Positions 36,240 through 47,720 of a DNA stretch of 64,000 bases are shown piece after piece. This DNA comes from Nyssa sinensis (Eukaryota; Streptophyta; Magnoliopsida; Cornales; Nyssaceae). Each line of letters begins with the position of its first letter. The first letter of the stretch is position 1. Position numbers and translations under genes: made by a program. The notes under the pieces are model-generated. The model was not told the DNA's origin. It did no database searches and saw only the letters and a program-made list of their open reading frames with translations. Location: assembly GCA_008638375.1 (NCBI GenBank), contig CM018032.1:51048501-51112500 (forward strand). Reading direction: 5' to 3'.

Positions 36240-36462
36240 TATACAGACACACATGTACGAGTACAGATAAAGCTGCTTCGTGTATTACCTGAAAGTAAGG
36301 AGGATGAGAGGCAGTCTTGGCCGTTTTGGGCTTCTTCTCCTTCGGAGCCTTCGCTTTCTTCTCCTTCACTGGTTTCTCAACCGGCTGCGACTGCTCTAGC
36401 ACTGCAACCACCTCCGTCGTCTTCTCGACGGTTGCGTTTTCAACTTCTCCGACGGCCGACAT
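35417..36462 (-). CDS. Linker histone H1 (two exons, 200 residues)
   Basis: Nuclear protein that binds DNA where it enters and leaves the nucleosome and compacts chromatin. Exon 1 is 36462-36289 (58 codons, ATG at 36460-36462) and exon 2 is 35845-35417 including TGA. The 443-bp intron has GT (donor CAG/GTAATA) and AG (TGCAG) ends in phase 0. Residues 1-51 are an acidic then KKAKAPKEKKPK-rich tail. Residues about 52-121 are the globular winged-helix H15 domain (SHPPYFQMIKEALL, SSPYAIGKYLEQNHKAVLP, FRKILGLQLKNSAARGKLIK, ASYKLS). Residues 122-200 are the Lys/Ala/Pro tail with KSTPAKPK and KSPAAKKAK. All core residues are present and both frames are open, so the gene looks functional. The intron between YFQ and MIKEA agrees with plant H1 genes. 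Transposons lie on both sides. Opposite-strand frames over it are shadows. Confidence 0.96.
36194..36242. repeat. (TA)n(CA)n compound microsatellite in the H1 intron
   Basis: TATATA runs followed by about nine CA units, entirely within the histone intron. Confidence 0.9.
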
Positions 36463-36568
36463 CAAGGATCACAGAAAGTGCGAGATAAAAATTCGACTCG
36501 GAATTCTAACAGAACGACCAACTAGCTTCAAGTACTGAACTTCTGACGGCATTTGAATGTGCCTTTGG

Positions 36569-36622
36569 GTATTTATCGTTGGGAACGATCTCTGTGTAAG
36601 GCAAAACGTGAATTATGATTGG
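36569..36622 (-). promoter_or_regulatory. Core promoter of histone H1
   Basis: On the minus strand, CCAATC (36622-36617) is followed about 40 bp later by CGATAAATAC (36578-36569), a TATA-like box. This lies about 107 bp before the ATG, giving a likely 5' leader of 70-80 nt. The arrangement is inferred from spacing only. Confidence 0.5.
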
Positions 36623-37516
36623 CCACTCTGAAGAATTGTGGATCGCCAACTTTCATGAGGAAAGATCCAGACAGTACACGTGGAGAACCATGTAATCGTT
36701 GATTAGTAAGCTTTTACACTCTTTAAATCGCATACAGTCGTGCGTTCTTATCTGGATTTTGACCATACTGAAGGCATTTGGTATTTTCTTTCTATGGTGT
36801 GTGTGTGTTTCCTTGATGGTTTAGTGACCAATGTTTTTTGGGATTTGCTTCACCTCTTGATATGGTGATTCTTTGAGATTGAAGAAGAGAAAATTCTGAT
36901 TCTAATGTGGTTTGAATGAGGCAAAATGGTTAGCATTTGGGTTTAATTTGAAGACACCAAATAAAAACAGTTTGTGTTTGATGTTTCAATTTCATTTGTT
37001 CTTTTTTCCTTTGTGCCACTAGATTTCAAATAATAGCAACACTAGACTACCAAAATGGGTTTAACCATGGTGCCCATTTCTAATTGAGGCTATGGTTTTT
37101 TTTAAAAAAAAAGAGCAAGTAAAAACAGCAATAATGCATTTATAATTAAAAAAAATGTTTACCAATGCAAAGCACGTAATTATACATAAATATTAAAAAA
37201 TGTCAACAGAAGAGATTGAATATACTTGAACGACATTTTTTTATGATCCTTGAAGAACATTTGAGGGCTTGACAACATTAGGAAAATAATAATACAAGCT
37301 TTATGAAAACAAGTAGATCAAATTCTCCATGGTCAAAGTATTTTCCAAAATTATTAATCATCTATGTTTTTTATATAGTCCAACTCTTTTATAATTTATA
37401 TTATTAACTCTATAAACTTTAATTAATTATAGATTTTTGGATCCCAATTGGTATGTTATGTCGTCAAAAATATGTCCAAATGATGAATAATTACCATCTA
37501 CTCTATTTTACCTGTA
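36623..37516. other. Gene-free stretch upstream of histone H1
   Basis: The first hundred bases are H1 promoter flank. The rest is AT-rich with no supported gene or element. Confidence 0.5.
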
Positions 37517-37706
37517 AACTTAGAAAAAATAGAATAATTAAAAAGAAATTAAACCTCTCACAAAAATCGTGTATAGCTTGTGTTTTATCAATAATATGTA
37601 TAGATGTGTACACTTGAATAATTGAATAGGATTACATCCAGATAACAACTACATGTGTACACTTGAATAACCAAATAGAATTACATAAGATAACAACTAT
37701 TGATAA
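37517..37706 (-). repeat. 3' LTR of the first copia element (approximate)
   Basis: Colinear with 42917-43057 except for an extra internal repeat: the TGTACACTTGAATAA segment occurs twice here and once in the other LTR. Confidence 0.6.
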
Positions 37707-37710
37707 ATGA

Positions 37711-38168
37711 TGTTGTTATTTTCTAGTCTGAAGGCTTTTTGTCATTTGCTGTCTATTAAGAATTTGATATCAGAAGGTCACCGGGAAGGTTCCAAGTAAT
37801 AGCCACTCCGATAATAAAGTCAATAGAGAAATAGAGACAGTAATTCAAGAGAAGAATTAAACATAAATTGAAAGCATACCTTAGGGTCTTATTATAGACT
37901 GTAGTTATCTTAAGTTGAGTAGAATTAAGAGCCATAAAAGTAGGAATTTGAAGATATCTGAAGATAGTAGTTTTCATGTAGAACTTTGTTTCCTTATTTC
38001 GAGATCGGTAGTCTATGAAAAGCGGTGATAAGCTTTAAACCAATTACCTCTGAACCTTCTGTGCTTGATTAACTTGAATAAAAATAACATTTCCCAATCT
38101 GTACCCTGAATAGCTCTTTATAGACATGTGTCATGCTCCGAGTATGTTTGTCAAATTATGGTATATCA
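37711..38168 (-). repeat. LTR of a second Tat-type copy
   Basis: 458 bp, colinear with the LTRs at 16182 and 33845, from TGTTGTTATTTTC to GGTATATCA. It is followed by TACTCCTCCCCTTCCCCCC, a polypurine tract on the minus strand, so it is a 3' LTR. Confidence 0.82.
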
Positions 38169-38404
38169 ACTACTCCTCCCCTTCCCCCCGAGCCTTTGTT
38201 CTATAGTATACTTAGAGTTGAGTTTAGGGTTTCTAAGTTGTTATACGCGTGCCAGTCATAAATGCGTCATTCCGTATTCTGAGAAAACAGTTGTTGTAGT
38301 GACATTTATTTCGTCAGTCGTCGATTGGAATTACGAGGGCATCATTGCCTCAACTCCGTGGCAGTTCAGAGGCGATGCTCTGCACGTAACACTTGTTAGA
38401 TCAG

Positions 38405-38412
38405 TATAAAAG
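38405..38412 (+). promoter_or_regulatory. TATA box of the second antisense gene
   Basis: TATAAAAG followed by a run of G, 236 bp past the LTR and about 240 bp before the ATG at 38648. It matches the TATA box at 18114 in position and context. Confidence 0.6.
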
Positions 38413-38647
38413 GGGGGCAACACATTACTACTCTCCCTTTCAACACTTTAAAATTTTTTAGAGAATTTAGGACTTTGAGTATTTCAATTTTGCAAGAGAA
38501 ACTTTCAAGCAAGGTGATTTCTCATGTGCGAGAGAAGTTATCTCCGATCAAAGCTGCAGTCAGGTTTGGTCTCAAGATTATAACCTTCATTTTCTCTGAT
38601 CTTGTTTTTGTTCTTCTAATCTTTTCTTTTTTCTTTTATTTTGGACA

Positions 38648-40375
38648 ATGTCTGCCTCCGACGCTCAGTTAGGCACTGGTCAAGCCTTCATAAACCCTCA
38701 GGAAGTCAATAATCAAGTAGAGATAAATCTAGTAAGCAGTAGCCTTTTAAGAAATGTAGAAAATAGGCATGTAGATAACCCAGCCCCTAGTTCTGAAGTC
38801 AGGATAGTAGAGGTTTTCATGGAGCTTAGGAATGTCGGTGCGAAAACTTCTGGAAAGCTCTACAAAAGAGATGAGGGTGAAAGCGCCATGACTTAGACCA
38901 TGGTAGATGCTTTAAGGGCTGTTTTTAACTTCCCTACAAACGTGTCTTATAGGATACCAGGACACATAGACTGCCCCTCCAATGTCCAACAAGGTGAGAT
39001 CTGTGCTTATCTTGAATGGTTTGAGATAGGGGTTCGAGTCCCCTTCCACCCTTTTATTAGGAAATTTTTTAGTTGGTTTAAGATATACCTAACTGATCTG
39101 AACATAAACAGTTGGAGGCAATTGCTTGGATTCATAGTTTTAGGTCACTGGAATAGCATCGAGATAGACCTCCTTTTGATTAGGAGCAATATGGACATGA
39201 AGTACCTGATGTCGGAAGGCATGTTCTACATGTCTTTTAATAAGGCATTCAGACCCCTTTCCTCTATACTCACTTCCAACAAGACCTAAAAGAAGTAATA
39301 CTTTTATGTTAGGGGAGGCTAGGAGTTTAAGGATTTCGAGAACCAAATTTCAACCTTCCCATGCAGGACTAGTATCAAAGGTGAGCCCCCCTATTTTATT
39401 TTTCCATGAACCTCTGACCTATTATTTTTGAGTGCTTAGATTTTAATTTATTTTTCTGTTATGTTTGTATGTGCAGACAAGAAGGCGTGGAAGAAGTCGA
39501 TCTTTACTTCTAACTTCCAAAAGAAGTATAAGAAGTTTCTACAGACCAACAACAGCTAGCACGAAGCCATTCTTACCCCAAAAAACTGATGGACACTAGG
39601 CTAGTGCAGCATTGCACTGCGAGCTTGAAGAAGTCCTTGGTCACCGGGTGGGTACCAGGAGAAGAAGAAGAAGGCTAGGGAGACTTCATCCCATGTTGAG
39701 CCCCCTCTTTTAGAGAAGAGGAGAAAAAGGTTGGTTATCGGCTCCCCCAAGCGAACAGTTTTGGAGGAGTTGGGAGGCTCCCTAACTCAGAGGGCCCTTC
39801 CGCCCTCGGTACTCGTTGTATCGAAAGGAAGAGAAGGAAGGGCAAAGCTACTGTCGCCCTTTCCAGGCCTGAGGACCCTAACGCAAAAGTCATGAAGAAG
39901 GAATTCAAAGATTCTTGGGCAACTGGCCCAAGCAAGTTCACTAAGGTGAAGCCCTAGAAAATAGCAAAAGATCTGATGGTTGTCCATATGAGTTTAATCT
40001 TTATTTCTTTGTGTCTTTTATGGTTGTCTTTGAGTATTATGTATACTTTCAGTGCTAACTTAACTATTCTATTTTTTCAAGTTGTCCATGGCTCTTCAAG
40101 ATACCAAGCAGATTAATACCCTTCAGTCTAAGCTTGATGAAGCCAAGGTCCAGCTGGGCATGGCACAATCTTTAGTCGCAGCAGCTGAAGAGAGATTAAA
40201 GGAGGCTGCTAACTCTTACCCCATTCTGGAGTATGGGAGGGATGTTTTGGCTACCGAGTTGGAAGACCTCAAAAGGAGGTTTGCAGACTTCCAGGCTGCT
40301 TCAATTAAGAAGATTCAGGACATCGTTGAAGCTGTCAGAGCTCAAACTGAGGTGGATATGAAACACTTGGCATAA
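38648..40375 (+). pseudogene. Antisense gene of the second Tat-type copy (three exons, with stops)
   Basis: Plus-strand gene next to a 3' LTR. Exon 1 runs from ATG 38648 to 39380 and carries MSASDAQLGTG, then the core CAYLEWFEIGVRVPFHP, INSWRQLLGFIVLGH and SEGMFYMSF. It has an in-frame TAG at 38894 where the other copy has CAA, and TAA codons near 39287 where the family pattern suggests Trp. The 96-bp intron 39381-39476 starts GTGAGC and ends GTGCAG, matching the intron at 22946-23036. Exon 2 (39477-39990) is basic. A second intron probably ends TTTTTTCAAG at 40080. Exon 3 (40081-40375) is a coiled coil (LDEAKVQLGMAQSLVAAAEE, TELEDLKRRFADFQAASIKK). The function of the family is unknown. Confidence 0.7.
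39381..39476 (+). other. Conserved spliceosomal intron in the antisense gene
   Basis: GTGAGC...GTGCAG, 96 bp, T-rich before the acceptor. The copy at 22946-23036 (GTGAGG...ATGCAG, 91 bp) sits at the identical place, between ACTA(A)G-like and A(C/T)AAGA-like exon edges. Confidence 0.7.
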
Positions 40376-40399
40376 TAGTTGGAGAATGACACATGGGGC

Positions 40400-42546
40400 T
40401 AAGGAGGTCATGAAGAGAATGTATGGCATTTTTTGGTAAGGATGATGCATTGGACATATCACAAGGGGCAGTTGTATGATAAAGACAGAGATAACCAATC
40501 TAAAATTTCTAAATAAGTAGAAAGAGTGCTAGTAGATATAGAAGAGAAAGGATAACAATTGTAAATTTGTATATAGAGGAATCGATTCATCAAAATAAAC
40601 ATGATGAGAAATAAATACTCGTTCAAAAAAGGTTGAAGATATCTATAACCCTTGTGAGTTGTATTGTATCCAAGAAACACATAGGGATAAGACCTGTAGC
40701 CAAATTTGTTGCCAACATAATCTCTAAGATAGGAAAAACAATTATATCCAAAAATTTTAAGAGAAGAATAATAATGATGAGACCTTAAAGTTTGTAAAAT
40801 GGGGTCTCCATGTTGAGAATCGATGAAAAAAATCTATTAATAAGATATACAATAGTTATAAAAGCCTATGTCCACAAATTCTTGGGTAAGTTGGCATAAA
40901 AAAGCATGATAAGATCAATTTCCACAACATGACAATGTTTGTGCTCGGCTACGTCATTTTGCTCAGGTGTACTCGGGCAAGATATGTGTTTTTGAATGCC
41001 ACATTGATCTAGATGTTGGAGAAATTCATGCAGCTCAAATTCTTCCCCTTCATCACATTGAGGAACCGTAATTTGATGATCAAACTAATTTTTCATTAAT
41101 ATTTGAAAAGACATAAAGGTTCTAAAAAATTTAGATATATTCTTTAGAGGATATAACCATGTAAAATAAGGGCAATCATCAACAAAAACTACATAATATT
41201 TAAAATTTTTCACATAAGCCACAGGATCAGGGCCCCATAAATCACAACGAATTTGAGCTAATAGAATAGAAGAAAGACTATTATTCAACGAAAAAGGGTA
41301 AACGACTGATTTTTCTCATTTGACAACTAGTACAGATTTTCTCATTTATCAACCAACTAGAAATATGAATAGAATTGTTAGATGTTAACACATAAAGAAG
41401 CCTGTATTCGGGATGTCCAAGACATTGATGCCAAATATCCTTTTTAGGTTTCCCTACTCTTACTACAACTAATGCTTCAAATGCATTTTCTTTATCTAAG
41501 GTGTAAAGGTCACCTTGTTTATGACCTATTGCTAAGATCCTCCCCGTCAATATGTCATTTATCTTAAAATCGGAAGAGAAAATTTCAAAGACGCAAAAGT
41601 TTTCTTTAGTTAGTTGACTAACACAGAATAGATTATTTTTTATTTCAAGTACAACCAAAACATCAGAGAGAGTTAATATTCCTTTAGAAGAGTCCAAACT
41701 AGTAACTAATATGAGAAATTTATAATTTGGATCCGTCTCCAATAATAACATTATTAGAGCCTTTTTAAACAATAGAAGATGATAGATTACCTAGGTCTGA
41801 AGTCATATGAGAATTGGCTCTTGTATCAGGGTAACATTATGTATCAAAATTAGACGGGACAAATAGAGAAGTTGATGAAGTAAAATCTTGAGGCAAAGAC
41901 TCACTTACATCATATGAATAATCATACTAGTACCAACACTTAAAGAGCCATATGACCAATACGATTTCAAATTTGACATTGAGGAATGCGGCCATGAGAA
42001 TTGCCTTATGATATTTGAAAAGACGATCACTGACTATTAGAGCTGTGATCGCCTTGAATCAGAGCACATTGAGTGATAAGAGAACTGGTATGAAAAGATA
42101 GTGAGGAGTTAGAATGAACTTGGCTTCTATTTTTGTGAACATTTTGAAGTTGATTTGTTGGAGCAAAACCACGACCCTTAGAATTGAAGTTTTGATAATT
42201 CTAACGGTTACGAAAATTTGGTCTTCCTCTTCCTCCATTTCATTATACTATAAAGGCCATAGCTTGTAATCTTGAAGTGTTGAGATAAACTGATTGAAGG
42301 TTGGGAAATGTGATTTTGAAAGCATTTTTGTCACAAAAACATCATACTTTTTCCCAAGATTTTGAGAAAATTGAGCAGTTTATCTTCATTTGAGATTGGC
42401 TTTTGAATGGTTGCAAGACTATCGCAAAGGGCTTTGTACTGCATTAAATACTTCTCCATTAAAGTACCTTCATTCTTTGGTATTTGAAGTTGTCTTTTTA
42501 GTTGAAGTTCTCTCTCTTTAGTGGCATGTAGATACATTTTTTCCAT
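40400..42546 (-). pseudogene. Gag, protease-proximal and integrase pieces of the first copia element
   Basis: Minus-strand order: gag helical core at 42546-42331 (LHATKERELQLKRQLQ, MEKYLMQYKALCDSLA). Next come the gag-pre-integrase zone at 41772-41281 (NLFCVSQLTKEN, RVGKPKKDIWHQCLGHPEYR, CTSCQMRKISRLPF) and the integrase core start at 41288-41085 (CDLWGPDPVAYV, YYVVFVDDCPYFTWLYPLK). The integrase end near 40740-40600 reads YVFLGYNTTHKGYRYLQP. Stops and frameshifts separate the pieces. The element stops near 40400, so no reverse transcriptase is left. Confidence 0.78.
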
Positions 42547-42903
42547 GCAATTTCATACTTCTTGTGATGTGCTCAGCCCAACAATATGGTTAAGGGCTTC
42601 TTCAAATAATGTGTGGATTATCCAACTTTGTAACAATAAATTTGTGTTCTGCCGATCTTCATATTTTTTTATTTGGAATTTCATTTTCTGATTAAATCAC
42701 CTTAGGTGATATCGCCTTCTCATTAAGATGATCCATGAGTTTAAGACTTTAGATTGAGGAAAAAAATTTCCATCCTTCATATTAAATAATTTGAAACATT
42801 TAATTTTATTGAAACTATTGAGATAAGATGATGAAGATTTTTGTGGTAAGAGAGAGGGGTGGCATTGATGATCCAACCAGTAGTGTGTTTATAAAAGAGC
42901 CAA

Positions 42904-42916
42904 GACTATGATACCA
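42904..42916 (-). promoter_or_regulatory. Primer binding site of the first copia element
   Basis: TGGTATCATAGTC on the minus strand, adjoining the 5' LTR. It matches the iMet type with one change in the first ten bases. Confidence 0.7.
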
Positions 42917-43057
42917 TGAGAAGAAACAAAATAATGGCTGAGAAATTAAAGCGCTCATAAAAACAGTGTATACATTTATGTTTAATTAATAATATATATA
43001 GATGTGTATACTTGAATAACCGAATGAAATTACATGAGATAACAACCATTGATAACA
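42917..43057 (-). repeat. 5' LTR of the first copia element
   Basis: About 141 bp, starting next to the primer site. On the minus strand it runs from TGTTATC to CTTCTCA. It is diverged from the copy at 37517-37706. Confidence 0.65.
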
Positions 43058-44000
43058 ACTATTGAAATTACATGAGAGTTACTATCAAGATGGGCTCTTG
43101 GTTATCATCCCATAATTTATCCACTAGAATTTGAAATATGCTCATTCAAATTATGTTATCTTCTTGCAATTGTGGAGACCTAAGGTTGTTGGAGTCTCTC
43201 TCTCATCAAAAACATGTTAGAAACAAACACTTGGATACTGGCAAAGTACATGTTACAATTATTTCGATTATAAAGTCAAAGAATACAAAGCGATAAAACT
43301 CTTTGAAATAAAAGTAAACTAAAAAGTTGATTAGGGTTTCACATGCATACGTCTAGGTCCTTTTATAAGAAGATTCTAGCCAAATTGGATAGAATCTTTG
43401 GTTGAATGAAATTATGAACTTACCATATTGATTTAATAAGACCAAGGTAATAATTTTCAAATATAAAACTATTATACAATCTTGATAAAGCTCTAATTAT
43501 GCGAGGTCTAAAACATTTCTATCTTAATAAGATAATGACTTCTGACTAAGATTGACTTCAAGTTTGGAAGCAATGATCTCGGTATTTTTTGTTTTTAACA
43601 TAGTAATTTTTATTATTAGATAAGAGTAATCTGTATTGCTGCTATAAGTCTTAATCAAATAATTTTTATTTGATGATATTCTTTAATACTTTTTATTAAT
43701 ACGTGTTACGATTTTAAAGTGTAATTATTTTTTAATCATGTCCGTGTCAAGTTTTCATCAAATAATGAAAACTGTAAGGCCTAATATGGTACAAACAAAT
43801 ACAACATCTTTTACATTCATTGTTGTAGATTGACATTAAACTTTGTTTCTACGTTAAAATGTTCAATTATTATTATTCGTTTAATTTCACTAAAGTTTTA
43901 TTGTATTAATTAATATAATATTGTTGGACACACTTTAAGTTTAGTTAAAATTGGTCGGTTGTTGGTTTATGAATTTAGTATTGCGGGTCAATGCTTCAAG
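43058..44000. other. Gene-free AT-rich stretch
   Basis: No coding region, RNA or element edge supported. Confidence 0.5.
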
Positions 44001-44293
44001 TCTCTGAGATAGATTGCATATAATACTAGACTTGTACGGTGCTGTGGCGGACTTTCTAACGTTTCGTCGAAGCGGGAGAGGCAGGAGCTGAAGGGTGGAA
44101 ATTTGCAGCGCTGATCCAGCGTTTAAAAGCAGAAAACGTCGGCGTTTTGCCTTGTCCCCACAATCTGTCTCACATTTTGCAAAATGTAGAGAGGGACAGG
44201 GAGGCATCTTCCTAACACCGGTTCAGATACTTCTCCTTAGACGAAAAGGTTTCAGCTCGTGCGTTGATTCCATCGACTCTCTATCAACTCCAG
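44000..44293 (+). other. Possible 5'-UTR exon with splice donor
   Basis: The composition switches to GC-richer, unbroken leader-like sequence. It ends CTCCAG/GTAAGCG at 44293/44294, a strong plant donor, followed by a long T-rich intron-like stretch. No clear TATA box was seen and no following exon could be matched. It could be the first, non-coding exon of a plus-strand gene, conceivably the BPC gene 19 kb downstream, but that link is speculative. Confidence 0.3.
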
Positions 44294-46859
44294 GTAAGCG
44301 TCGTCTTCTCAAAAACTCTTCCATTGCTTTCCTTTTTTTCTTTTTTCTTTTTTGCCTTTTCGTTCTCGAGCTTTCACATTTTGATTCTCGATCTGTTTTC
44401 CCCTTGCCGATTTCATCTTTTGAACGGCGTTCTTAGCATTTTCAACTCATGATGTTCGGTATGATCCGTTTTTGTAACCCTAGCTGTTGATCTTCTATGT
44501 GTGTATATATATATGTGTTTGTGTGTGTGAGACTCTGTATATACATACTGATCAAAAAAATAAAAGACTCTATATACATGTTTTGATCTTGATATCTGTT
44601 GTAAAATTTATCATTTATAAGCGTAGATGAGCTATATCTCCACCTTCTAGACAGAAGAAAAAATGTTTTGTGTTGGCTGACTTCGGTCGCTCTCCACTGG
44701 ATTTTAGGTTTGGCAAACCTTGCACCTTTGTTGAAGAAATTGGGAATGATGCCATGGAGGTGGCCTTTTTAGCATTCAGTTTTCACATAATTACAATGTA
44801 GAAGCACAAAAGAAACTGCATTATTTGTTGTGGATTTGGGGTTCACTAACACCTACTATGATATAACATATACATATACACACATGTATGCATAATTGTA
44901 TATCTGTGCGTTATGCATGCATACAAGCAAAATAGTTTCTGGTTAAAAAGAGATTTATTGTTTTCAAAGCCTTTGTTCTACTTGGTGAAACTATCAGCAT
45001 GGTTTGCATCTTATAAAATTGTTTATCTATTAAGGTACAAGCTATGACTAAAATCTTTGAATGTTTTCCAAACTGCCTCCTGGTGCTTGATTTTCCGTGT
45101 TAACTTTCTCAAATCTATTTCTCGTGTCTTACATGTTTGATTGAGGGATGCTACCTCTTGGCCTAATGCTAATAGATAATTATTGTCTCACAGGAGATTA
45201 GGATTAACATCTCAATCTGCCATAGGCATAGGTTACCACACTTGGACTAGACTAGCTGCTTGAATTGATGAACCAGGGATTTGGACATTACCACACTTTG
45301 AGCCTAAAGTGAGAGTATTCTAGATATAAATCCATGAGATCCCTTTAAATTGGGCAGGTTTTATGAGACATCCATCCAAAAAATGAATCATGTAGCTCTT
45401 ACTTCCGCCCTGTGGTTAAGTTTTAAATCAAAGAGCAAACAAGAGCTAAGGCTAAGTGTAGCACCAGCATCAATGCTAACCAACTTTGTTGACTGATCTT
45501 CTTCTTTCTCTTTGTAATATATAGAGCATTTAAGCGTATGAAAGAGATGTTGGAAAGGGTTTTTTTAGAAGGAATACTCTTAGATCAAATGGTACTTGAA
45601 TATGATAAGTAAAAGTTTGATTTTCCACTTTTGAGCTGCAGAACTCAAGAAATCAAGCTTTTTTGGGGAAGATACAACCCCTTCAGGCCCTCGACATTCA
45701 GTTTGCTAATGTTTCTTTCTAAAAGCACAATGATCTACCAATTAGTTTCTATGCAGTAAAACTCATCCTGCCACCCAGTTCTTGGAATCCTATTGATGAT
45801 GGAAAATATAAGAGAAACATAATGGATCTAGATATTGAAGGCTACTAACTAGGCAAATTTTCCGTAGGACCTGACAAAAACTTCACATTTTAGGGATTAA
45901 CCTCAAGATAATGAAAACTAAACTGGCAACAAATCAGGGCTTAGGATGAGTTCCCCAACTTCAGGCCAGAATTTAAATGGTCCCAGACCTGGGATATAAT
46001 TTGCTGGATTGGGTGGCAGATTCCCCTCCAATCCGTGAATTCAAAGCTCTTTAACAAAATATGGTCAAATCCACGTATTGACTTGGTCAAAGTTGTGAAT
46101 TTGACTATGACCGTTTAAGTGCCCATCAACCACCTTTTTTGAAAAAAAAAAGAGGTATGTTGCTGGTGCAAAGAATTGAACCTGCACCTTCTTTTTTCAA
46201 ATATCAAGCCAACAGGCACACTGCCACAAAAGATTTGCTTGAAATTCTTGTACTCTTTATTTTGCTTAACAAATACTTGTCATACAAACATACATTTATA
46301 CATAGACATGTACATATGCATGCCACTCTCAACACACTCCAGACTACATGAATCCTTCAAAATTATTTCTCTCACACTCACTCTGTGCTCTTGTATCCCA
46401 GGCCTAGATCAAGGGAATAAGTGTGGTTGAAAGGTGGATTGAACAATAACATTTCGTAAAGACATTGATTTTAAAAATAAAATGATACTGGTGCAAACAA
46501 ATAAAGAAAGATTTTTTTTCTTTCTTTTGTATTTCACATAGATATTATTCACCAGAGAAAAAATTATATGTTTGGGGTCAATATTGAAAAATGTATAACC
46601 AAGCTTGTAAAGTATAAGAATTATTAACACTTTAGCGGTGGCTAAAAAAATCATGCTAAAGTTGAAACCTTGATCGAAAAAGGTTACGGACACAAAGAGA
46701 ATGATTTCTATTGTTATATGGCATCCCTATTTTTCGTTTGTCATTATTCTTTTTACTTGTGCCCTTTGGTTATGTCTTTTAAATCTGGCATCTTGTAATA
46801 CATATATAGGTCGAACAATAGTTTTTCTTCAATTAGGTATTATTGATTCTCTATTGAGG
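44294..46859. other. Gene-free stretch
   Basis: No supported coding region. At about 46140-46250 the minus strand has a box-B-like GGTTCAATTCTTTGC and a possible box A (TGGCAGTGTGCC), a weak hint of a tRNA-derived SINE on the minus strand. Confidence 0.4.
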
Positions 46860-47363
46860 TGCATATTCTTCAAAATTTGGAAGACTTAGGAAAATTTAAA
46901 AAGAAGAGGTTTTCAGTTGGCAAACAGATGTTATTTGTGTAAAAATGAGGAAGAGACAGTTGATCATATTCTGGTCCATTGTCCTCTAGCTCGAGACTGC
47001 TGGGCGATGGTTTTGTTATCTTCTGGGGGTATCTTGGGCAATGCCTAAGCCAATGAAGAATTTTTTGTTGAGCTGACAAGGGTGCAAGTTCAGGAAGGAA
47101 ATTAAAAAGATTTGGAAGATGGCTCCCATTTGTTTGATGTGGAGCATCTAAAAGGAAAGAAATAGATGCCTTTTTGATGGAGAGGAACAATCCATTGTGG
47201 TTTTTAAAGATTATTTTTTTGGGCTAAAGAAGCTTTCCCTGTTAAATGCTTACGCCTTAGTTGATTTTTTGGGATCCCTAAGACTTGTGTAAAGTTAACT
47301 TAGCTTGTTTTTGAGTGTGCCCTCCTTGGGCACCTTTAATACAATTCTTACTTATAAAAAAAA
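46860..47363 (+). mobile_element. 3' end of an L1-type LINE
   Basis: Broken frames read CYLCKNEEETVDHILVHCPLA (in parts), then KKIWKMAPICLMW and KERNRCLFDGEE. This is the zinc-binding reverse-transcriptase C-terminal domain (zf-RVT) of plant LINEs, with Cys/His spacing C-x2-C-x7-H-x4-H/C partly kept. A non-coding tail ending TTAATACAATTCTTACTTAT plus A-run follows. It is 5'-truncated and dead. Confidence 0.75.
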
Positions 47364-47454
47364 TTAGATATTCTTCAAAATTTGACTTTTAGACAGGTCT
47401 ATTGACCACAGTTCTTTAATCTTTGCTGGTTGTATCATGACATTTGTCATTTTG

Positions 47455-47720
47455 TTCACCAGTAAAGAGTGGTGGTTTGGGAATTAAGAAGATTAGGATG
47501 TTTAGTCAGGCTTTGCTTGGGAAAGGACTGTGCAGATCTGCCATTCAAAGAGATGCCCAATGGCGCAAATTGGTGGACCAAATGGATGGAAGTGAAAGGA
47601 GAGGGTAGGCTTCTAGGGTGATGACTATGTCTCAGGGGTGGGTGCATGGACGAGCATTATGAATGACATGAGTTGCCTTATGCTCCTGGCGCTTTTAATA
47701 AAATTTTGTTTATAAAAAAA
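47455..47720 (+). mobile_element. Second LINE 3' fragment
   Basis: The frame reads KSGGLGIKKIRMFSQALLGK and then AIQRDAQWRKLVDQM, typical of the LINE region after reverse transcriptase ('GGLGI..L..FN.ALLGKW'). It ends with a TTTAATAAAATTTTGTTTAT plus A tail. Much of the usual C-terminal region is missing, so it is internally deleted. Confidence 0.68.

Larger units (their letters stand above)
37517..43057 (-). mobile_element. Ty1/copia retrotransposon remnant with a Tat-type fragment in its 3' half
   Basis: Short direct repeats at about 37517-37706 and 42917-43057 share TAGATGTGTA.ACTTGAATAA and GATAACAAC.ATTGATAA. The right one is followed on the minus strand by TGGTATCATAGTC, a slightly mutated iMet primer site. 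The order on the minus strand is therefore 5' LTR, gag (42546-42331), protease/integrase (41772-40440) and then a break near 40400. Reverse transcriptase and RNase H are missing. A Tat-type piece fills the space up to the 3' LTR. Confidence 0.7.

Noticed and set aside
36145..36459. Frame that reads on from H1 exon 1 through the intron
   Set aside because: The donor at 36288 and the matching acceptor at 35846 rebuild the H15 domain exactly; the extension is intron sequence with a microsatellite.
45781..45860. GATGATGGAAAATATAAG as a BPC start exon
   Set aside because: No in-frame ATG before it and the next codons do not follow the family; no donor nearby.
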